From: an uncultured Acidobacteriota bacterium
GTDB taxonomy: Bacteria; Acidobacteriota; JAAYUB01
Length of the DNA stretch: 20,660 nucleotides
Assembly: GCA_937925645.1 (NCBI GenBank)
Contig: CALAMB010000328.1
Span: 1-20,660, forward strand
Reading direction: 5' to 3'
Below, piece after piece: positions 1 through 6,157 of the stretch. Both the position numbers and the translations under genes were made by a program. Positions within the stretch are counted from its first letter, which is position 1. Every line of letters starts with the position of its first letter. The notes below the pieces were generated by a model. That model was not told where the DNA came from, made no database searches, and saw only the letters and a program-made list of their open reading frames with translations.

Positions 1-1
1 G

Positions 2-1150
2 GTCACCGACCTCCTGAAGGAGTACCAGTCGGCCACGGACAAGCTGCGGTGGCAGGTGCTCGATCCCGACCGCAACCTGGACAAGGCCCAGAAATACGGC
101 GTCCGCAGCTACAACACCATCGTGCTGGAAAGCGGCGAACGGTTCGAACTCGTGGAAGCCGCCGACGAGGCCAAACTGACCTCGGCCATCCTGAAGCTCA
201 CCCAGAGCCGTACCCGGAAAGTCTATTTTGTCGAGGGCCACGGCGAAAAATCCATCGCCGACGCCCAGGAGCGCGGCTACACCATCCTGGCCGAAGCGCT
301 CAAGAAGGACGGCTACGAGGTGGTCGGCGTCAATCTGGTGCAGAAGCAGGGCGTGCCCGAGGACTGCACCGTGCTCGTCGTCGCCGGCGCCCAGAAAGAA
401 CCGTTCCCGCAGGAGCTCGACTGGATCCGGGACTACGCCCGGAAGGGCGGGGCGCTGCTGGTGCTCATTGATCCCATGGCGGCGACTTTGGAACCGCTGC
501 TGGCGGAGTGGGGGATTCAGCCGCGCAACGACCTGGTGCTGGACACCAGCAACATCAACCGCTTGCTCGGCTCGAGCCCGGGCATTCCACTGGTGACGCA
601 CTATCCGGACCACCCCATCACCCGGGGCATGCGCGGAATGTCCGTGTTCCCCCTCGTCCGGTCCCTGGCGGAAATCGTTCCCGCACCCGCCGGCGTCACG
701 GTCCGGCAAGTGCTCGAGACCGATCAGGAGAGCTGGGCGGAAACCGATTTCTCGGCCCTGGACAAAACCGGCCAGGCCGAGTTCAACGAAGGGCTGGACA
801 CCCGCGGCCCGGTGACCATCGGGCTGGCGGCGGAGCGTGAATTCAAGACCGGCGACGCGGCCGACGCCGATAAAAAGGTCTCTCGCCTGGTCGCCATCGG
901 CGACTCCGAGTTCGCCGCCAACGCCTACTTCGGCACCCAGTTCAACGGCGACATTTTCCTCAACTGCGTCAACTGGCTCTCGGTGGACGAGAACCTCATC
1001 TCGATCCGCCCCAAGAACCCCGCAGACAAGCGGGTCATGCTCACTGCGGCGCACGAAAAGATGATGTTCTATTTCTCCGTGGTGCTGCTGCCGCTGATCC
1101 CCCTGGTGATCGGCGTCGTGGTGCGCGTCATCCGGAGAAGGAAGCGATGA
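2..1150 (+). CDS. GldG-like ABC-transporter auxiliary protein (5' partial)
   Basis: The frame is open from the first complete codon of the window, so the gene begins upstream; 382 residues are visible. The sequence fits the ABC_transp_aux/GldG family: a KYGVRSYNT segment, then VYFVEGHGEKS near visible residues 75-85, followed by alternating beta/alpha segments including VLVVAG and GGALLVLIDP. The C-terminus has one hydrophobic helix (about residues 354-375, FSVVLLPLIPLVIGVVV) and a basic tail RRRKR, as expected for an inner-membrane protein with most of its mass outside the cytoplasm. In known systems GldG-like proteins accompany GldA/GldF-type ABC-2 transporters; the ATPase and permease would be expected just upstream, outside the window. 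The substrate is unknown, and the gliding label reflects family naming only. The stop overlaps the next start (ATGA, 1147-1150), so the two genes are translationally coupled. Confidence 0.85.
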   Translation, partial: VTDLLKEYQSATDKLRWQVLDPDRNLDKAQKYGVRSYNTIVLESGERFELVEAADEAKLTSAILKLTQSRTRKVYFVEGHGEKSIADAQERGYTILAEALKKDGYEVVGVNLVQKQGVPEDCTVLVVAGAQKEPFPQELDWIRDYARKGGALLVLIDPMAATLEPLLAEWGIQPRNDLVLDTSNINRLLGSSPGIPLVTHYPDHPITRGMRGMSVFPLVRSLAEIVPAPAGVTVRQVLETDQESWAETDFSALDKTGQAEFNEGLDTRGPVTIGLAAEREFKTGDAADADKKVSRLVAIGDSEFAANAYFGTQFNGDIFLNCVNWLSVDENLISIRPKNPADKRVMLTAAHEKMMFYFSVVLLPLIPLVIGVVVRVIRRRKR

Positions 1151-2499
1151 AGTTCAAGGGTACGCTCGTCCTGATTGTCCTCTGCGCCTTGCTGCTGGCC
1201 GTCGTCCTGCTCATTGACAAGAACGGCGCCAAGTCCGACGAGGCCGGCGATAACAAGCGGCTGTTCAAGGTGGAAGAGGGCAAAATTAGCCGCATCACCC
1301 TGGTCCGGGACGGCGAGGCCGTCGCCGCCGTCCGTGGAGACAAAAAATGGACCATTGAACAGCCGGTTCCGGCCGAAGGGAACAAGGAGGAATGGAACGG
1401 GTTGGCATTGGCGCTCTCCGCCTTCGACTATGAACGGGTGGTGGAGGAGCGTCCCGCAAATCCCGCTCAATATGGACTGAGCAATCCCGAGCTGGTGATC
1501 ACCTTCGAGGTGGAAAAAGGCGCGGTGCACAAGCTGGAACTGGGCGCGCCGAATTTCTCCGGCGGATCGTATTTCGCCCGGCGCGGCAATGACCCGAAGG
1601 TCTACCTGGTGTCGGGCCACTCCCGCGACAAGTTCACCGCCGATCTCGACCGCTTGCGCGAGGCCGCGGCCATGAAGTTCGACATGTACGCCGCCACATC
1701 CCTCCATCTGGATCGGCCCGCCGGGGCAATCCAACTCCGCAAGAAGGACTGGAACTGGTTCATCGAGGCGCCTGTCGGCGGACCCGCCGACGACAACGAG
1801 CTCGAGACCATATTGCGCCACTGCAGCGAGCTGCGCGTGCAGGACCACCTCGATGGTGCCGAACCGGCCGGGCTGAAAAAGGCCTTCGGCCCGGTCCGAT
1901 ACCGCGTCGCCGTCACGCTGGACAAAGGTGAGCCACAGGTACTCGAAATCGGCGCGGCCAACCCCTTCCCGTCCAACCCAGGCCAGGTGCTGGCGTTGAA
2001 TGTCACCCGAGCCGATTACTTCACCCTGCCCCAGACCGCCGTCACCGCTCTGGACAAGCCGCTGAACACGCTGCGCAGTCACGATGTGGCGCGCTTTTAC
2101 CCGTTCGAGGTGAAAGGCGTCACCTGGGAAACCGGAGACGTCAAGACCGTGCTCGCCAAGAACAAGGACGGCGGGTGGACCTGGAAGCGGAAGGGGGGGG
2201 ATGCGCCTCTCGACGGCGCCCGGGTGGACGAGTTCCTCGGCCGCCTGCGGGACCTGAAAGCGACGGCGTTCGTGGACGCCCCCGATCCCGCCCGGCTCGG
2301 ACTGACCCCGCCCGCCGCGCGCGCCATCCTCGACGTGGAGAACAAAGCCGGCATCACGCTGCTGTTCGGCTCCGCGGCCGACGGGCAGCGGATCGTCCGC
2401 AACAGTGAATACGCCTATGCGGTGCGTTTTGATGATGCCGCCTGGCAGAGCCTGAAATTCGAACCGGCGGCCTGGCGGCCCGCAACCGCAAAAAAGTAA
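1147..2499 (+). CDS. DUF4340 domain protein, membrane-anchored
   Basis: 450 residues. The start is the ATG of the ATGA overlap, preceded by a purine-rich AAGGAAG. Residues 4-24 form a single N-terminal membrane helix (FKGTLVLIVLCALLLAVVLL), and the rest is predicted to be outside the cytoplasm. The body has the repeated beta-rich DUF4340 pattern: a short strand pair, a W-x-I-x-x-P turn (KKWTIEQPV, about 62-70), an alpha segment, a QYGLSNPEL motif (about 108-116), and a second copy beginning near WNWFIEAPVGGPA. DUF4340 proteins regularly follow GldG-like proteins in ABC-2 transporter operons, which matches the arrangement here. A role as an extracytoplasmic accessory of that transporter is inferred; no catalytic motif is visible. 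Translation stops with TAA and no convincing terminator follows. Confidence 0.85.
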   Translation: MKFKGTLVLIVLCALLLAVVLLIDKNGAKSDEAGDNKRLFKVEEGKISRITLVRDGEAVAAVRGDKKWTIEQPVPAEGNKEEWNGLALALSAFDYERVVEERPANPAQYGLSNPELVITFEVEKGAVHKLELGAPNFSGGSYFARRGNDPKVYLVSGHSRDKFTADLDRLREAAAMKFDMYAATSLHLDRPAGAIQLRKKDWNWFIEAPVGGPADDNELETILRHCSELRVQDHLDGAEPAGLKKAFGPVRYRVAVTLDKGEPQVLEIGAANPFPSNPGQVLALNVTRADYFTLPQTAVTALDKPLNTLRSHDVARFYPFEVKGVTWETGDVKTVLAKNKDGGWTWKRKGGDAPLDGARVDEFLGRLRDLKATAFVDAPDPARLGLTPPAARAILDVENKAGITLLFGSAADGQRIVRNSEYAYAVRFDDAAWQSLKFEPAAWRPATAKK

Positions 2500-2535
2500 A
2501 TCGCCGTCAACCACCGGGCCATGCCCCGGGAATCG

Positions 2536-2565
2536 TTGCCCTCGCCGGGGTCCAGCGGCTATAAT
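2536..2565 (+). promoter_or_regulatory. Predicted sigma-70-type promoter of the SYLF gene
   Basis: A perfect TATAAT lies at 2560-2565. An 18-base spacer separates it from TTGCCC (2536-2541), a 4/6 match to the -35 consensus. A perfect TATAAT is rare by chance in DNA this rich in GC, and it sits in the only spacer (2500-2572) before the next gene. Seven bases separate it from the ATG at 2573, so transcription would begin at or within a base or two of the start codon, giving a leaderless mRNA. Promoter use is inferred. Confidence 0.55.
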
Positions 2566-2572
2566 GTCCGCC

Positions 2573-3364
2573 ATGACTCCTTCATTCGCAGATCGTCGCC
2601 ATGGAATCCGCACCGGCCGCTGGCTGGGCTCGCTCCTCCTGGTGTGGACGGCCATCACGGCCGCCTGGGCTGCGGCGGACCGGCCGAAGATCGTCAACCG
2701 CGTCAACCACGCCACCCGCGTCATGCAGCATGTCGTCACCATCAAGGAGAGCGGCATCCCTACCGGCCTGCTGGACCATTGCGACGGGCTGGTCATCATC
2801 CCCCGCATGACCAAGGCGGCGTTCTTCATCGGTGGCAACTACGGCCGGGGCGTGCTGATCCATCACTCGCCGGACGGCCGCTGGAGCAACCCGTGTTTCG
2901 TGCAGCTCCGCGGCGGCGACATCGGCTTCCAGGCCGGCGGGCAGTTCGTCGACCTCGTGCTGGTCATCAACCGCCGCCAGGGGCTGGAGGCGATCCTGCG
3001 TAACAAGTTCACGCTGGGGGTGGATGCCGGCCTGGCCGTGGGCCCCCTGGGCCGCTATGCCGAAGCGGGCACGGATTTCCATCTGCGATCCGAAGTGCTC
3101 GCGTACTGCCTGAGCAAGGGACTCTTTGCCGGCGTATCCCTCAAGGGTTCGTCCCTGAGCCTCGATGAGGACGCCAACCGCGTATTCTACCGACGCCTGT
3201 ACGAGCGGGGTCAGATCATTTCAAACCATCAGTTTCTATTCGACCGGATGCTGCCCTATCCGGATGAAGTCAAGCCGCTTCTTCGCCTGCTTCGGGGATA
3301 CACTCAGGAGCGCGTCCGTCTCACGCCCGGCTCGGAGTTCAAATTCAAGCCGCTGATCGATTAG
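2573..3364 (+). CDS. Exported SYLF/Ysc84-domain lipid-binding protein
   Basis: 263 residues from the ATG at 2573; an in-frame ATG at 2564 would add three residues but lies inside the predicted -10 box. The N-terminus looks like a Sec signal peptide: basic RRHGIRTGR, hydrophobic WLGSLLLVWTAITAAWA (17-33), and likely cleavage near residues 33-35. The rest is one SYLF domain (Ysc84, formerly DUF500): GLVIIPRMTKAAFFIGGNYG, then GRWSNPCFVQLRGGDIGFQ, DLVLVI, LGVDAGLAVGPLGR and SKGLFAGVSLKGSSLS. Eukaryotic SYLF proteins bind phosphoinositides and actin; bacterial ones are poorly characterised exported proteins, so lipid binding is a family-level inference. No Shine-Dalgarno sequence precedes either ATG. 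The gene lies directly before the T6SS run but is separated from it by an AT-rich spacer, so a functional link is only positional. Confidence 0.88.
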   Translation: MTPSFADRRHGIRTGRWLGSLLLVWTAITAAWAAADRPKIVNRVNHATRVMQHVVTIKESGIPTGLLDHCDGLVIIPRMTKAAFFIGGNYGRGVLIHHSPDGRWSNPCFVQLRGGDIGFQAGGQFVDLVLVINRRQGLEAILRNKFTLGVDAGLAVGPLGRYAEAGTDFHLRSEVLAYCLSKGLFAGVSLKGSSLSLDEDANRVFYRRLYERGQIISNHQFLFDRMLPYPDEVKPLLRLLRGYTQERVRLTPGSEFKFKPLID

Positions 3365-3390
3365 AAAATAGTATTGCAGAATAGGGTGTG

Positions 3391-3419
3391 TTGATTTAAA
3401 GTTAATCCGTATATACATT
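3391..3419 (+). promoter_or_regulatory. Candidate T6SS operon promoter in AT-rich spacer
   Basis: The 72-base gap between the SYLF gene and tssJ is sharply AT-rich (50 of 70 bases are A or T over 3361-3430) within GC-rich surroundings. TTGATT (3391-3396, 4/6 to -35) is followed after 17 bases by TACATT (3414-3419, 4/6 to -10); an overlapping TATATA at 3410-3415 is an alternative with a short 13-base spacer. This is the only clear composition break upstream of the twelve T6SS genes, so it is the best candidate for their common promoter. No sigma-54 -24/-12 element was seen. The exact hexamers are uncertain. Confidence 0.4.
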
Positions 3420-3436
3420 TAACTCAAGGATATTCT

Positions 3437-4006
3437 GTGATCGCTCGCGTCGTTGTCCACCAAAGACTCGCCGGATTGGGTCTGCTTCTCGTGTTGTGCG
3501 TGTGCGCCTGCAAAAAGAACGTCACGCCTCCGCCGGCGCCCGACTGGCGGTTCGAACCCAAAGCCATCCAGCTCACCTACCTCGCCGACCCGATGCTCAA
3601 CACCTACGACGGCAGCGCCCACGCCACCGTGCTGGCGATCTATCAGTTGACGGATATCAACAGTTTCAATCATTTGGCTCAGTCTTCCGACGGCCTGCAG
3701 AAACTGTTGCAAGCCCAGCCGTATGACGCGACCGTTGCCGCGGCTAACCGGTTTTTCATCCAGCCCGGCGAACGGAACACTCTCACCCTGGCGCGGGCGA
3801 AAAACGCCCAATGGGTGGGTGTCGTGGCGGGCTACTACCAGTTGACGCCCGGCGTGGTCACCCGCCTGCTGAACATTCCGGTCCTGATCGAGCACCACGG
3901 GAAGATCTTTCGGAAAACCTCCGCCCGGGTGGATCATCTCAGCGTCCACCTGTTCCTGGGTCCGCGGGCCCCGCAGGAAATCGACCCATACGACGAGTTG
4001 GAGTGA
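3437..4006 (+). CDS. tssJ: TssJ, T6SS outer-membrane lipoprotein (SciN family)
   Basis: 189 residues from a GTG start, chosen because AAGGA (3426-3430) lies 6 bases upstream and the product then begins with a lipoprotein signal. That signal is a hydrophobic LAGLGLLLVLCVCA ending at a lipobox-like V-C-A-C, with Cys25 the likely lipidated residue, followed by KK. The mature part matches the TssJ beta-sandwich: FEPKAIQLTYLADPMLNTYDG, then HATVLAIYQLTDINSFNHL, and later RNTLTLARAKNAQWVGVVAGYY. Known role: it sits in the inner leaflet of the outer membrane and binds the periplasmic C-terminal part of TssM, forming the envelope-spanning complex with TssL. It is the first gene of the T6SS run and ends 4 bases before tssK. 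Confidence 0.9.
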   Translation: MIARVVVHQRLAGLGLLLVLCVCACKKNVTPPPAPDWRFEPKAIQLTYLADPMLNTYDGSAHATVLAIYQLTDINSFNHLAQSSDGLQKLLQAQPYDATVAAANRFFIQPGERNTLTLARAKNAQWVGVVAGYYQLTPGVVTRLLNIPVLIEHHGKIFRKTSARVDHLSVHLFLGPRAPQEIDPYDELE

Positions 4007-4010
4007 GCCC

Positions 4011-5399
4011 ATGCAAGCGAACAAACCCATTTTCTGGCACCAGGGTCTCTTTCTTCAGCCGCACCACTTCCAGTTGCAGGAGCGCTATTTCCACTCCCTC
4101 CTGGAGCCGTTCCGGCAATTCGTCCAGCCGTACGCCTGGGGCGCCGCGTCGTGGCGCGTGGACGAACCCCTGCTGCTGAATCAGGCGTTCGATCTGGCCG
4201 AGGGCTCGTTCGTCTTCCAGGACGGAACCTGGGTGACGCTGCCGGGCAACGGCGTGATCCAGGCGCGCTCTTTCAAGGCGGCCTGGACCGATACCGAGCG
4301 TCCGTTCAAGGTTTACCTGGGCCTACGCAAGTGGGAGTCTTCCGAAGAAAACGTGACGGTGCTCGAACAGGAAGGTGACATCGGCAAGGTCAATACCCGC
4401 CTCGCCTGCCACATCGTCCCCCAAGAAATCAAGGACATGCACCACAGCGGTCCCACGGCCCACGTGCGGCTGATGCAGTACGCCCTGAAGATATTCTGGG
4501 AGTCGGAAGTCCCCAGCGTCGGTGATTACCACCTGCTGCCGGTGGCGGAGCTGGTCAGCGACCGGAGCGGCGTGCACCTGTCGGAACGCTTCGCGCCGCC
4601 CGCGGTGGTGCTCAACGCCGCGCCGGTGCTGTTGCAGATCGCCAAGAACATCCGGGAGCTGGTCGCGGCGCGCACGCGGAGTCTGGAAGAATACAAGATG
4701 CCGCGGGAGGCCCAGACGGCAGAATTTGAAGGCGGTTACACGGTCTTCCTGCTCGCGCTCCGCTCCCTGAACCGTTACCTGCCGTCGCTTCACCATCTCA
4801 CCGAGACGTCCACCGTGCACCCATGGACGTTCTACGGCCTGCTCCGGCAACTGGTGGGCGAGCTGAGCACGTTTTCCGACCGGGTCAACGCCCTGGGCCG
4901 GCTGCCGGACGGCCGCGTCCTGCTTCCGGATTACGACCACGAACATCCCGGTCCATGCTTCGAGGAAGCGCAGACGCTGATCGAGGAGCTTCTCAACGCC
5001 ATCCTGGTGGGGCCCGAAGGCATCATCGATCTGGTCCGTGAGGGCGAATGGTTTCGCGGCGTCATCCCCGCCACCCTGTTCGACAGCCGGAACGTGTTCT
5101 ATCTGGTGGTGCGGACCGCCGAAGACCGACAGCGCTCGCTCGACGCGTTACGCAACCTGGCCAAGTCCGGCAGCATCGAGGCGCTGCCCACGCTCCTGGC
5201 CCGGGCGCTGCCCGGCCTGCCGATGCAGTACAACGAGATGCCACCCCCGGGCCTGCCCAAGCGACCGGGATCACTTTACTTCCGGCTGGACCAGGCCCAC
5301 GGCCACTGGCTGGAGATCATGAAGCGGCAGAACTTTTGCCTGTATTGGGACAACGCGCCCGCGGACACCAAAGCGGAACTGATCGTCGTGCGCAAGTAG
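4011..5399 (+). CDS. tssK: TssK, T6SS baseplate-membrane complex connector
   Basis: 462 residues, close to the usual TssK length. The N-terminus carries the family signature HQGLFLQPHHFQ (about residues 10-21) followed by QERYF, and the ATG is preceded by GGAG at 4000-4003. The rest is mixed alpha/beta with the TssK-like blocks GLRKWESSEENV, YHLLPVAELV, FYGLLRQLVGELSTFSDRVNALG, and a C-terminal segment ending with YLYWDNAP-like LYWDNAPADTKAELIVV. Known role: trimeric cytoplasmic adaptor, related to phage receptor-binding proteins, linking the TssEFG baseplate wedge to the cytoplasmic parts of TssL and TssM. It lies between tssJ and tssL with 4-base gaps on both sides, so the three genes are almost certainly co-transcribed. 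Confidence 0.96.
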   Translation: MQANKPIFWHQGLFLQPHHFQLQERYFHSLLEPFRQFVQPYAWGAASWRVDEPLLLNQAFDLAEGSFVFQDGTWVTLPGNGVIQARSFKAAWTDTERPFKVYLGLRKWESSEENVTVLEQEGDIGKVNTRLACHIVPQEIKDMHHSGPTAHVRLMQYALKIFWESEVPSVGDYHLLPVAELVSDRSGVHLSERFAPPAVVLNAAPVLLQIAKNIRELVAARTRSLEEYKMPREAQTAEFEGGYTVFLLALRSLNRYLPSLHHLTETSTVHPWTFYGLLRQLVGELSTFSDRVNALGRLPDGRVLLPDYDHEHPGPCFEEAQTLIEELLNAILVGPEGIIDLVREGEWFRGVIPATLFDSRNVFYLVVRTAEDRQRSLDALRNLAKSGSIEALPTLLARALPGLPMQYNEMPPPGLPKRPGSLYFRLDQAHGHWLEIMKRQNFCLYWDNAPADTKAELIVVRK

Positions 5400-5403
5400 G
5401 TGT

Positions 5404-6138
5404 ATGAAGCAAACTCTCAACCGGCTGGACCTCAATTCGGAGTCTCATCAACCCCCGGCCGCTCCGGCCGAAGACGGGCTGGTGGAGTATTTCCTCGAGC
5501 TGTTCACCTACACGCTCTATTTCGCGCGGAGCCCCGAGTCGCGGCCGGCCAGCCAGGCTGATCTTGAGCGCCAGTTCCACCGGTTGATCGACCGCGCCGA
5601 ACAATCCCGCCAGGCCGCCGGAGTGCCGGACGCCCCATGGCAGGCCGCTCTCTACGCGGTCAGCGCGTGGGTGGACGAAACCGTACTCTGCTCAGACTGG
5701 CCCGACCGGGACAAGTGGCAACTGGCCCAACTGCAGCGCGCCCTGTTCCACACCACCCTGGCGGGCGAAGGGTTTTTCGACCAACTGGACCGGTTGCCGC
5801 CCGAATCACGGGACGTGCGCGAGGTCTATGATTACTGTCTCGCACTCGGCTTCAAGGGACGTTACTTTTTACCCGCCGATCAAGCCCGGCTGGCGGACAT
5901 CCGCCGCGAAAACCTGCGCCTGGTGGCGGGCGACGCGGATCTGCCTCTGCCCGCCCAGCTCTTTCCCGAGGCGCGGCCGACCGCGCCGCCCAAACGGAAG
6001 AAAGGACGCTTTCCGCTGGCGTTCCTGTGCTACGCGCTCCTGTGCGCCGCACCGGTGATCATCTTTGTCGCCCTGTATATCCTGTATGATAAACTGCTGA
6101 ACAACATGATTTTCAATTATTTCAGCAGCGTGTTTTAG
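5404..6138 (+). CDS. tssL: TssL, T6SS DotU/IcmH-family inner-membrane protein
   Basis: 244 residues. The cytoplasmic domain carries DotU-family landmarks: YFLELFTYTLYFA (about 29-41), YAVSAWVDETVL (about 83-94), a W-x-x-x-Q-L-x-R-x-L-F-H helix, GEGFFDQLDRL, and YDYCLALGFKGRYF. One hydrophobic segment follows (FPLAFLCYALLCAAPVIIFVALYIL, from residue 203), with only about 15 residues after it. It is therefore a C-tail-anchored inner-membrane protein without the OmpA-like peptidoglycan-binding extension that some TssL proteins carry. It pairs with TssM in the membrane complex and contacts TssK. The start lies 4 bases after the tssK stop with only a weak TAGG upstream, suggesting translational coupling. 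The dense hydrophobic end and the TAG stop look intact, not truncated. Confidence 0.94.
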   Translation: MKQTLNRLDLNSESHQPPAAPAEDGLVEYFLELFTYTLYFARSPESRPASQADLERQFHRLIDRAEQSRQAAGVPDAPWQAALYAVSAWVDETVLCSDWPDRDKWQLAQLQRALFHTTLAGEGFFDQLDRLPPESRDVREVYDYCLALGFKGRYFLPADQARLADIRRENLRLVAGDADLPLPAQLFPEARPTAPPKRKKGRFPLAFLCYALLCAAPVIIFVALYILYDKLLNNMIFNYFSSVF

Positions 6139-6154
6139 CGGGCACGTCTCCCGC
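6138..6154 (+). promoter_or_regulatory. Hairpin in place of a Shine-Dalgarno sequence before tssM
   Basis: In the 19-base tssL-tssM gap, GCGGG (6138-6142) pairs perfectly with CCCGC (6150-6154) across a 7-base loop. The stem begins on the last base of the tssL stop codon and ends 3 bases before the tssM ATG. No AGGAGG-like element is visible there. A brake on tssM translation, opened by ribosomes finishing tssL, is one possible role (inference). Confidence 0.35.
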
Positions 6155-6157
6155 CGG

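Noticed and set aside
2514..2550. Possible terminator after the DUF4340 gene (CCCCGG at 2524-2529 with CCGGGG at 2545-2550)
   Set aside because: Six-base stem, 15-base loop and no T-run; too weak to call, and it overlaps the predicted -35 region.
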